Below are positions 1 to 5,111 of a stretch of 6,696 nt of DNA, in pieces. Numbering within the stretch: position 1 is the stretch's first letter; each line of letters opens with the position of its first letter. The stretch is from an uncultured Sphingomonadaceae bacterium (GTDB taxonomy: Bacteria; Pseudomonadota; Alphaproteobacteria; Sphingomonadales; Sphingomonadaceae): the NCBI GenBank assembly GCA_937920575.1, contig CAKZSF010000322.1, positions 1-6,696 of the forward strand. The letters are read 5' to 3'. The notes beneath the pieces were generated by a model. That model did no database searches. It had not been told where the DNA came from and saw only the letters and a program-made list of their open reading frames with translations. The translations under genes were made by a program, and so were the position numbers.

Positions 1-809
1 TGATCACATGGGGCAAAACGCGCGACGAGGCAGCGGACAAGCAGATCGCCGCGCTGGATGCATTCCTGATCGAAGGGCCAGGGCACAATATCGATTTCCT
101 CTCAGCCCTTATGCAGCATCCGCGTTTCCGTTCGGGTGAGCTGACAACAGGCTTCATCGCGGAGGAATATCCCGACGGTTTTGAAGGCGCGGCCACGAGT
201 GACGAGTTTATGCGCAAACTGGCTGCGGTCGCCGCGACCATAGCGTGCACATCGGCTGGCAGAGCTAGAGAAATCGATGGTCAAATGGGTGAACATCTAG
301 ATCCACCATACGAATGGCGGGTAAGGCTTGCCGATCGAGAATTCTGGCTGGATCTGTCTTCAGAAGCCGAGAATATCGTCATCGACGGTTCTTCGATCAA
401 TGTCTCACACAACTATGTCCATGGGGACGCATTGTTCGAAGCTCATGTGGATGGTGAGAAAATCGTCATTCAGATTGAAACTACAAATTCGGGAATGAAG
501 CTCACAACGCGGGGTTCTCAGCATGTCGTGGAGACGCTGCCCTCACACATTGCTGCTTTCACTGACCACATGATCGAGAAGGTACCGCCTGATCTGTCCA
601 GAATGCTGATTTGCCCGATGCCGGGATTGCTTGTCAGCCTGCATGTTGCCGAGGGCGAGGAAGTTCAGCCCGGCCAACCGCTTGCGACAGTCGAGGCGAT
701 GAAGATGGAAAACATCCTCCGGGCAGAGAAGCAGGGCGTCATTGCCAAGATCAATGCGGGCGAGGGTGACAGTCTGGCAGTGGACGATGTCATCCTAGAG
801 CTGGAATAA
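1..809 (+). CDS. pccA: Propionyl-CoA carboxylase alpha (biotin-containing) subunit, C-terminal part; 5' end outside window
   Basis: This is the C-terminal 268 residues of a biotin-dependent acyl-CoA carboxylase alpha subunit; the first full codon is at 3. Visible residues 1-60 (starting ITWGKTRDEA, ending FIAEEYPDGF) match the end of the biotin carboxylase domain. Residues of about 61-195 resemble the BT domain that docks the beta subunit in propionyl-CoA carboxylase. Residues of about 200-268 are the biotinyl domain, with PMPG at 205-208 and the EAMKMEN acceptor site. The biotinylated lysine is encoded at 702-704 and lies 34 residues before the C-terminus, the normal spacing. By family knowledge the cytoplasmic enzyme carboxylates propionyl-CoA to methylmalonyl-CoA using ATP and bicarbonate. 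The BT-type insert favours PccA over AccC, which lacks a biotinyl domain. A methylcrotonyl-CoA carboxylase alpha subunit is the main alternative. The stop overlaps the next start (TAATG), suggesting coupled translation. Confidence 0.93.
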   Translation, partial: ITWGKTRDEAADKQIAALDAFLIEGPGHNIDFLSALMQHPRFRSGELTTGFIAEEYPDGFEGAATSDEFMRKLAAVAATIACTSAGRAREIDGQMGEHLDPPYEWRVRLADREFWLDLSSEAENIVIDGSSINVSHNYVHGDALFEAHVDGEKIVIQIETTNSGMKLTTRGSQHVVETLPSHIAAFTDHMIEKVPPDLSRMLICPMPGLLVSLHVAEGEEVQPGQPLATVEAMKMENILRAEKQGVIAKINAGEGDSLAVDDVILELE

Positions 810-1180
810 TGCACAAGCTCTCTAGCCCGGAAATGCCTGCGGCCGATGCAATCACGTTTGATGACTTCTTGAAAGTCGATATCCGGCTGGGAACTGTGGT
901 CGAAGCCAAGCCTTTCCCGGAAGCACGCAACCCCAGCTTCAAACTGGTGATCGACTTTGGCGCGGCAATTGGACGCAAGAAGAGCTGCGCACAAATCACC
1001 ACGCACTATTCGCCCGAATCGCTGATTGGGAAACAAGTGGCGGCAGTGGTCAATTTCCCGCCTCGCCAGATCGGGCCAGCGATATCGGAAGTGCTCACAT
1101 TGGGATTCCCGGACGAGAATGGTGAAGTGGTTCTGATTTCTAGCGATCAGGCTTGCCCCGACGGATCGCGTCTCTTCTAA
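809..1180 (+). CDS. csaA: CsaA-type tRNA-binding / chaperone-like OB-fold protein
   Basis: The protein of 123 residues matches the CsaA family along its length. It has ITFDDFLKVDIRLGTV near the N-terminus, then FPEARNPSFKLVIDFG, a CAQITTHY stretch, the characteristic NFPPRQI segment, and a C-terminal DQACPDGSRLF. By family knowledge CsaA is a homodimeric OB-fold protein of the EMAP/tRNA-binding type. It binds tRNA and has been linked to protein export in Bacillus; its exact cellular role is unsettled. It is about a dozen residues longer than the usual 110. An internal ATG at 833 would give a standard-length product, so the start is uncertain. ATG 809 is preferred because it overlaps the pccA stop and GGA lies just upstream. 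A cysteine replaces the usual serine before AQIT. Two weak hairpins follow the stop at 1202 and 1262. Confidence 0.93.
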   Translation: MHKLSSPEMPAADAITFDDFLKVDIRLGTVVEAKPFPEARNPSFKLVIDFGAAIGRKKSCAQITTHYSPESLIGKQVAAVVNFPPRQIGPAISEVLTLGFPDENGEVVLISSDQACPDGSRLF

Positions 1181-1201
1181 GACCGGCGATCTTACTGACA
1201 T

Positions 1202-1223
1202 TTCTGTTTGTTAACAGAATTTT
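1202..1223 (+). terminator. AT-rich hairpin with T run after csaA (possible weak terminator)
   Basis: A perfect 7-bp inverted repeat, TTCTGTT (1202-1208) and AACAGAA (1213-1219), encloses a four-base loop TGTT and is followed by TTTT (1220-1223). It starts 21 bases after the csaA stop. Only two of the seven pairs are G-C, so as an intrinsic terminator it would be weak. The central TGTTAACA is also a short palindrome and could instead be a protein-binding site or part of a promoter. Confidence 0.35.
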
Positions 1224-1262
1224 ACACTTGCTCTGTATTCTGCAGCAGCATTACTATATAAG
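1211..1262 (+). promoter_or_regulatory. Candidate promoter region for the 95-residue gene
   Basis: This is the most AT-rich stretch of the csaA downstream gap. One reading pairs TTAACA (1211-1216, close to TTGACA) with TATTCT (1236-1241) at 19 bp. Another pairs TTGCTC (1228-1233) with TACTAT (1252-1257) at 18 bp. TATATA and TATAAG also occur at 1255-1262. None is a clean match, so I call a promoter zone rather than one promoter. The gene at 1318 needs a source of transcription if the hairpins stop read-through from csaA. Confidence 0.3.
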
Positions 1263-1285
1263 CGACAATCCAATGTCGCGTTTTT
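1262..1285 (+). terminator. GC-richer hairpin followed by T5 (intrinsic terminator or leader attenuator)
   Basis: GCGACA (1262-1267) and TGTCGC (1274-1279) form a perfect 6-bp stem with four G-C pairs and a six-base loop ATCCAA. G and then TTTTT (1281-1285) follow. This has the form of a short intrinsic terminator. It lies 82 bases after csaA but only 32 bases before the next start codon, and just downstream of the candidate promoter elements. It could therefore end the pccA-csaA transcript or act in the leader of the 95-residue gene. Confidence 0.45.
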
Positions 1286-1306
1286 AGACGGCACAGTTGG
1301 CCTTTC

Positions 1307-1312
1307 AGGAGG
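1307..1312 (+). promoter_or_regulatory. Strong Shine-Dalgarno AGGAGG deciding the start at 1318
   Basis: AGGAGG is followed by a five-base spacer and ATG at 1318-1320. It is the best ribosome binding site in the window. An upstream in-frame TTG at 1297 would place this site inside the coding region, so ATG 1318 is the supported start. Confidence 0.85.
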
Positions 1313-1317
1313 GCAGA

Positions 1318-1605
1318 ATGGCACGCAAAGGTACAGCGTACTTCGATAATCGAGGTCAGTACTTCAAGACGGCTGAAGAGGCGACTGTCAGTGATCTGGC
1401 AGCGTTGCTTGGCAAGATCGGCGATGGTGAAAGCCTTGCGCCTGGCATCGCCTTCATGCTGTTGGAGCGGCGCGATGATATTGAACGCATTTTCAAAGAG
1501 CATGACAAGCTTCGGGAAAAGGGGCCGTCTGAGATCGATGAAGCGATTGAGGCGGACAATGTGACCAAGCTCAAGACTGGAAAACCTTCTGATCTGGCGA
1601 GCTAA
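1318..1605 (+). CDS. Conserved-looking small protein of unknown function (95 aa)
   Basis: I do not recognise a named family. The predicted product has 95 residues. A basic N-terminus (MARKG) leads into an aromatic patch (AYFDNRGQYFK, residues 7-17). A helix-like stretch TVSDLAALLGKIG (23-35) and a second charged helix, FMLLERRDDIERIFKEHDKLREKG (46-69, here split over FMLLERRDDIERIF and KEHDKLREKG), follow. An acidic then basic tail runs to the end. There are no cysteines, no signal peptide and no membrane span, so it is probably cytoplasmic. The charge pattern would suit a small adaptor or a helical oligomer, but no function can be assigned. The AGGAGG site and the dedicated leader suggest it is well translated from its own transcript. 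It converges on the cyclase gene with 12 bases between the stops. Confidence 0.85.
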   Translation: MARKGTAYFDNRGQYFKTAEEATVSDLAALLGKIGDGESLAPGIAFMLLERRDDIERIFKEHDKLREKGPSEIDEAIEADNVTKLKTGKPSDLAS

Positions 1606-1617
1606 CGCGTCCGCGCC

Positions 1618-2388
1618 CTAGTCTTCGATAATTGCAACCGCGCGGATCCAACCAGCGCTGGCACGTTCAATTTTCACCGGAAAACAGCTAAGCGTGAACC
1701 CATGGTCAGGTAGCGCGCCCAAATTGGTGAGCTTCTCGATCTGGTAGTAGGGCCGTATCCGCCCTGCCTTGTGGCCTTCCCAAATGATTGACGGGTCGCG
1801 ATTTTCTGCCCAGCGTTTCGCCGTATGGCTAAATGGAGCGTCCCAGCTCCATGCGTCGGTACCGACCACTTCGACGCCGCGCTCGGTCAGCCAAAGAGTG
1901 GCTTCTGCACCCAAACCGACGCCCTGATCGGTGAAGTTATCGGTGCCATAGACAGCACCAGATTGAATCAGGACAATGTCTAGCGGTTGCAGGTCATGGC
2001 CGATTTCAACCAATGCGGCCTCAACTTCACTGGCGCTCACCACATGGCCATGCGGAAGGTGGCTAAAATCAAGCTTTACGCCGGGCCGTAAGAAACGGTC
2101 GAGCGGCGCTTCATCGATACTCGGAGCGGGCCTTGCCCCGCGATCCGTGGTGGAATGGTAGTGCCAGGGCGCGTCCATATGCGTGCCATTATGCGTCGAC
2201 AGTTCGAGCATCTCGACCGCCCAGCCTTCGCCATCGGGCAAGTCCTCTTTCTCGAGACCGGGGAAGAACATCGCGATCTGCTCCCACGTGCTCTCATGCG
2301 TCATATACGTGACTTTCGGGCGCATGACATCGGGATCAGAAACCACATCGTTGGTGATCGAAATCGACAGATCGATAAACTTTGCCAT
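1618..2388 (-). CDS. Cyclase-family metal-dependent hydrolase (kynurenine formamidase / isatin hydrolase superfamily)
   Basis: The protein of 256 residues begins with the typical IDLSISI strand. It carries the family signature H66-N-G-T-H70-M-D72-A-P-W-H76, whose His and Asp residues bind the divalent metal (Mn or Zn) in this superfamily. H206 and E218 in the second half sit where further active-site residues are expected, and a usual-looking AGWIRAVAI segment closes the chain. Characterised relatives hydrolyse cyclic or aryl amides, such as N-formylkynurenine or isatin. Residues 175-220 (TDAWSWD, the tryptophan/histidine-rich part and GRIRPYYQIEKL) look closer to the isatin-hydrolase-like and uncharacterised cyclase members than to short KynB proteins. 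No kynurenine-pathway gene is visible, so the substrate is open. No Shine-Dalgarno precedes the ATG. The gene is divergent from the thioesterase and convergent with the 95-residue gene. Confidence 0.9.
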   Translation of the reverse strand: MAKFIDLSISITNDVVSDPDVMRPKVTYMTHESTWEQIAMFFPGLEKEDLPDGEGWAVEMLELSTHNGTHMDAPWHYHSTTDRGARPAPSIDEAPLDRFLRPGVKLDFSHLPHGHVVSASEVEAALVEIGHDLQPLDIVLIQSGAVYGTDNFTDQGVGLGAEATLWLTERGVEVVGTDAWSWDAPFSHTAKRWAENRDPSIIWEGHKAGRIRPYYQIEKLTNLGALPDHGFTLSCFPVKIERASAGWIRAVAIIED

Positions 2389-2435
2389 TTTTGGAGTGTT
2401 GACGCGGAAGCGGCGTCCGTCAATGAGCTTTGCCT
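2389..2435. promoter_or_regulatory. Divergent promoter region with inverted repeat TTGACG-N13-CGTCAA
   Basis: The 47 bp between the cyclase and thioesterase starts hold a perfect 6-bp inverted repeat, TTGACG (2399-2404) and CGTCAA (2418-2423). Each arm reads as a good -35 box on its own strand. With 17-bp spacers the -10 positions would be AATGAG (2422-2427, +) and AACACT (2395-2400 read on -). Both match the consensus at only three of six bases. Transcripts would then start within a few bases of each start codon, and neither gene has a convincing Shine-Dalgarno. The repeat could equally be an operator shared by both genes. A second nested repeat, GACGC/GCGTC (2401-2405, 2413-2417), overlaps it. 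Confidence 0.4.
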
Positions 2436-3215
2436 ATGCATTTTCATGAATTGATCGCCGCGGCACGCCCGCTTGAGGATGGCTTTGCGCTGGATGTTCC
2501 AGACAGCTGGTACCAAGGGCGAACTGCCTTTGGTGGGCTAACTGCCGCCTTAGGGCACGAAGCTGCGCGCAAGCTTGCACCCGATATGCCGGTGCTGCGA
2601 TCCGCCCAAGTCAGTTTTGTCGGGCCGGTTGCGGGCTCGGTCGAGGTGCGCTCTCGGTTGTTGCGGCGCGGGCGCAATGCCAGCTGGGTGACAAGCGAAA
2701 TCACAACCGAGAAGGGACCCGCCTTCATCGCGACTTACGTCTTTATGTCGGCGATGGAGAGTCGGATACATCTGAACGAAAATCCGTTTCCGGTTGATGC
2801 CGTGCCGATTGAGGAAGCGGTTGCGTTCGAGAATCCCAATGCGCCCAACTTCGTCCGTTCTCATTTCGAGGTGCGTTTTGGGCAACCGAAAATGGATGAC
2901 AAGACTGCGGAAGTCGCGTGGTGGGCTCGTCAACGAGAGGCTGGGGCTTGCGATGCAATGAGCGATCTGTTGCTATGCGGGGATGTACTGCCCCCGGGCA
3001 TCATGCCTCTGACCGGTTTCGGCACGCCGGTTAGCTCGATGCAATGGCAGATCAATCTCTTCACAGCGGAGCCCACGTCGCGCGATGGCTGGTGGTTTTT
3101 GAAATCCTCTGCGGACTATGCCGAGAATGGTTGTTCCAGCCAAAAAATGATGATCTGGAACGCCAATGGGGAGCCAATCGCTTCTGGCATGCAATCGGTG
3201 GCTGTATTCGGTTAA
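2436..3215 (+). CDS. Acyl-CoA thioesterase family protein (TesB-like double hotdog)
   Basis: The protein of 259 residues is the normal length for a double-hotdog acyl-CoA thioesterase. The N-terminal hotdog (about 12-105) includes GRTAFGGLTAALGHEAAR (29-46) around the first long helix, then LRSAQVSFVGPVAG and LLRRGRNASWVTSEI. The C-terminal hotdog (about 140-258) includes WQINLF, DGWWFLKSSADYAENG, and a closing strand ending IASGMQSVAVF. The family hydrolyses acyl-CoA thioesters to free acid and CoA in the cytoplasm; chain-length preference cannot be read here. The aspartate that TesB uses in its second hotdog is not obvious at the matching place (SSMQWQINLF), so the catalytic set may differ. 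ATG 2436 is chosen; TTG 2430 is the only earlier in-frame option because a TGA lies at 2424. The stop is one base from the aroB stop. Confidence 0.87.
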   Translation: MHFHELIAAARPLEDGFALDVPDSWYQGRTAFGGLTAALGHEAARKLAPDMPVLRSAQVSFVGPVAGSVEVRSRLLRRGRNASWVTSEITTEKGPAFIATYVFMSAMESRIHLNENPFPVDAVPIEEAVAFENPNAPNFVRSHFEVRFGQPKMDDKTAEVAWWARQREAGACDAMSDLLLCGDVLPPGIMPLTGFGTPVSSMQWQINLFTAEPTSRDGWWFLKSSADYAENGCSSQKMMIWNANGEPIASGMQSVAVFG

Positions 3216-3216
3216 A

Positions 3217-4326
3217 TCAAGCAGCGCCTAGCTCGTCATTGAGGAATGCAGCGACGTCGTCCAACTCCACTGTTTTGTCCAGATAAGCCTCGCCAATGGC
3301 GTTGAGCAGCAGGAATGGCACAGTGCCGCCCGTCGCCTTTTTGTCGTGGCGCATGTGATCAACGAGCTTCGCGCCATCGCAACCCAGACCAAGTTTTGAA
3401 ACCTCTGCGGTCATTCCGGCGTTTTTGATTGCCGCCGTTATCCGTTCCGCGTCCTGCCGCTCTAACTTACCAAGCCGCGCGGAATATTTTGCGGCCAGAA
3501 CCATGCCGATTGCGACCGCCTCGCCATGGAGCAAGCGTTCGCCAAAGCCAGTCTCTGCCTCCAGCGCATGGCCGAAAGTATGCCCCAGATTGAGCAAAGC
3601 GCGCCGTCCGCTGCGCTCGGTTTCGTCCTCGGCCACGATGCGTGCTTTGGCAGCAACGCTTTGCTCGATAGCGTAAGTCAGCGCTTCGGTGTCGCCCGCT
3701 AAAACCTTGGGGCCATTGGCTTCACACCATTCGAAGAAGGCAAAGTCACCGAGCAATCCGTATTTGATGACCTCTGCATAGCCAGCCTGCATTTCTCGCG
3801 CAGGCAGCGTGGAAAGAACATCAGTGTCAGCCAGCACAAGGCTGGGCTGATGAAACGCACCGATCAGATTCTTTCCGGCGCCGGTGTTGATCGCGGTTTT
3901 TCCCCCCACGGAGGAATCGACTTGCGCCAACAGTGTTGTCGGCAATTGGATGAAGCCGCAGCCACGCTTCAAAATGGCACAAGCGAAACCGGTCAGGTCG
4001 CCGACAACGCCGCCGCCCAGCGCGACGACGTTATCGTTGCGATCAACGCCTTGGGCGAGCAGCCAATCGGTCAGCGCCTGCAATTGCGACCAGCTTTTGG
4101 AGCTTTCGCCCGGCTCGACCAGAAACCATGCCGGAGTTTTGCCTGCCGCATTCAGCGACGCCTCCAGCTTTGAAGCCCAATGGCCATGCACTGTCTTGTC
4201 CGCGACAATGGGCACGACCGGTTTGGCGAACAATTTCGCTGCCTCTTGCGCGAAATTGCCCAGCAATCCGCCATCAATCCGCACGTCATAGGCGCGACCG
4301 GCCAAGCCAACATTAATCACAGCCAT
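3217..4326 (-). CDS. aroB: 3-dehydroquinate synthase
   Basis: The protein of 369 residues catalyses the second step of the shikimate pathway, converting DAHP to 3-dehydroquinate with NAD and a metal ion in the cytoplasm. The NAD-binding GGGVVGD is at 104-110, and PTTLLAQVDSSVGGKTAIN spans 129-147. GKNLIGAFHQP follows at 151-161. The metal ligands expected from characterised AroB enzymes are present as E185 (AGYAEVIKYG), H249 (NLGHTFGHALE) and H267 (LLHGEAVAIGM). The substrate-binding HDKK is at 327-330. Length and motif order are normal, so the enzyme should be active. The ATG lies inside the last codons of aroK (10-base overlap), which indicates a co-transcribed and probably translationally coupled aroK-aroB operon. 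No terminator is visible after the stop, which nearly touches the convergent thioesterase gene. Confidence 0.98.
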   Translation of the reverse strand: MAVINVGLAGRAYDVRIDGGLLGNFAQEAAKLFAKPVVPIVADKTVHGHWASKLEASLNAAGKTPAWFLVEPGESSKSWSQLQALTDWLLAQGVDRNDNVVALGGGVVGDLTGFACAILKRGCGFIQLPTTLLAQVDSSVGGKTAINTGAGKNLIGAFHQPSLVLADTDVLSTLPAREMQAGYAEVIKYGLLGDFAFFEWCEANGPKVLAGDTEALTYAIEQSVAAKARIVAEDETERSGRRALLNLGHTFGHALEAETGFGERLLHGEAVAIGMVLAAKYSARLGKLERQDAERITAAIKNAGMTAEVSKLGLGCDGAKLVDHMRHDKKATGGTVPFLLLNAIGEAYLDKTVELDDVAAFLNDELGAA

Positions 4327-4892
4327 CGGTCAATCGCCTCCAAAATTCTGACCGCCATCTGGCGATGCGGGCCATCTATGCATTCAACGCGCACATGCGC
4401 TTGCGAGTAGTCGCTTTGACGCTCTTCCAGCAGATCAGTCAGAATCTGGCGGGGGTCGCCATTGCGCAGCAGCGGTCTCGTGTCCTTCCGAGTAACGCGT
4501 TCGACCAGCGTGTCCAGATCGCAATCAAGCCACACGGAGATAGCTTTGTCTTGAATGGCTTCGCGAGTCTCGGTTTGACAAAAGGCGCCGCCTCCCGTCG
4601 CGATTACTCTGTGCCCATCATCGTCCATCAGGCGCGCGATGACGCGCATCTCGCCGTCCCGAAACTGTGCCTCGCCATACTTCTCGAAAATTTCACTCAC
4701 ACTGAGCTGCGCGGCATGTTCAATCTCGTCATCTGCATCGACAAAGCTCCAATCGAGCAGCTCTGCGAGATTTCTCCCCACTGTCGATTTTCCAACCCCC
4801 ATCATGCCGACAAGCACGATCGGACGTTTGATCCGCCGCCGAATGGCCGCGATATCATCGTGATTTTGTTGCGGATCGTCTTGGTTGGTCAT
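4317..4892 (-). CDS. aroK: Shikimate kinase
   Basis: The protein of 191 residues phosphorylates shikimate to shikimate 3-phosphate using ATP, the fifth step of the shikimate pathway. The Walker A loop is GMMGVGKST at 29-37. The shikimate-binding DADDEIE is at 52-58, with the FRDGE segment at 77-81. The GGGAF loop is at 100-104, and the lid carries TRPLL at 138-142. A tail of about 24 residues precedes the first strand; similar N-terminal extensions occur in alphaproteobacterial enzymes, and no internal ATG gives a better start. It is the first gene of the aroK-aroB operon. No Shine-Dalgarno is seen before the ATG, and a candidate -10 (TATAGG on the - strand, 4903-4908) lies only ten bases upstream, so the message may be nearly leaderless. 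Confidence 0.97.
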   Translation of the reverse strand: MTNQDDPQQNHDDIAAIRRRIKRPIVLVGMMGVGKSTVGRNLAELLDWSFVDADDEIEHAAQLSVSEIFEKYGEAQFRDGEMRVIARLMDDDGHRVIATGGGAFCQTETREAIQDKAISVWLDCDLDTLVERVTRKDTRPLLRNGDPRQILTDLLEERQSDYSQAHVRVECIDGPHRQMAVRILEAIDRWL

Positions 4893-4970
4893 TGCAGGAC
4901 AGCCTATAGTTAGGCTAACCGACAGAGCAAGTATTGCGCTTTACAAGCAGTCATTTTCGGGACGGGTCAG
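4881..4970. promoter_or_regulatory. Divergent promoter region between aroK and the membrane/exported protein operon
   Basis: For aroK (- strand), TTGCTC (4925-4930 read on -) and TATAGG (4903-4908 read on -) are 16 bp apart. For the + strand operon, TTGGTT (4881-4886, inside the aroK start) and TATAGT (4905-4910, five of six to consensus) are 18 bp apart. The two -10 boxes overlap, so the two directions might compete. The boxes fall on the dyad at 4901-4916. No other gene is seen in this 78-bp gap. Confidence 0.4.
4901..4916. repeat. Inverted repeat AGCCTA-TAGT-TAGGCT (candidate operator)
   Basis: A perfect 6-bp dyad with a four-base centre lies directly over both candidate -10 boxes. A second, overlapping odd-centred dyad, GTTAG/CTAAC (4909-4913 and 4915-4919), shares its right arm. 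No T run follows on either strand, so a terminator is unlikely. A regulator-binding site is a reasonable but unproven reading. Confidence 0.45.
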
Positions 4971-5111
4971 GTGTCACTAGGAAAGTTTGGAATTCCCTTG
5001 TCGGTGATCGGCATGCTGTTGGCGGCGTTGCTCGTCTATGCCTGGATTGCTGGAGGTTCGCAGAGCCAGAGCCTGATCGTTGAGCAAATCCCAGTTCCGG
5101 AAGCGCAATGA
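4971..5111 (+). CDS. Small single-span membrane protein (46 aa), unrecognised
   Basis: This short frame starts at GTG 4971 and ends at TGA 5109-5111. The product has a short N-terminus with one lysine (MSLGKFG). A strongly hydrophobic segment follows at about residues 8-27 (IPLSVIGMLLAALLVYAWIA), and a polar tail ends IPVPEAQ. The positive-inside rule suggests the N-terminus is in the cytoplasm and the tail in the periplasm. No earlier in-frame ATG or GTG is available, and the Shine-Dalgarno is poor (GGGACGGG, 4959-4966). The stop overlaps the next start as ATGA, the classic sign of translational coupling, which supports this being a real gene. A signal anchor or small subunit working with the exported protein downstream is an inference from context. 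I cannot name a family. Confidence 0.65.
   Translation: MSLGKFGIPLSVIGMLLAALLVYAWIAGGSQSQSLIVEQIPVPEAQ

Noticed and set aside
665..1201. Open frame on the - strand opposite pccA/csaA
   Set aside because: It lies entirely opposite two clearly recognised genes, and its translation has no family resemblance, so it is a shadow frame.
1297..1317. TTG 1297 as the start of the 95-residue gene
   Set aside because: It would put the strong AGGAGG site inside the coding region; ATG 1318 has ideal spacing to it.
4365..4913. Open frame on the + strand opposite aroK
   Set aside because: AroK is certain by its motifs; the opposite frame gives a protein without recognisable features.
4901..4919. Dyad considered as an intrinsic terminator
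   Set aside because: No T run follows on either strand, and it lies at the start, not the end, of both flanking genes.
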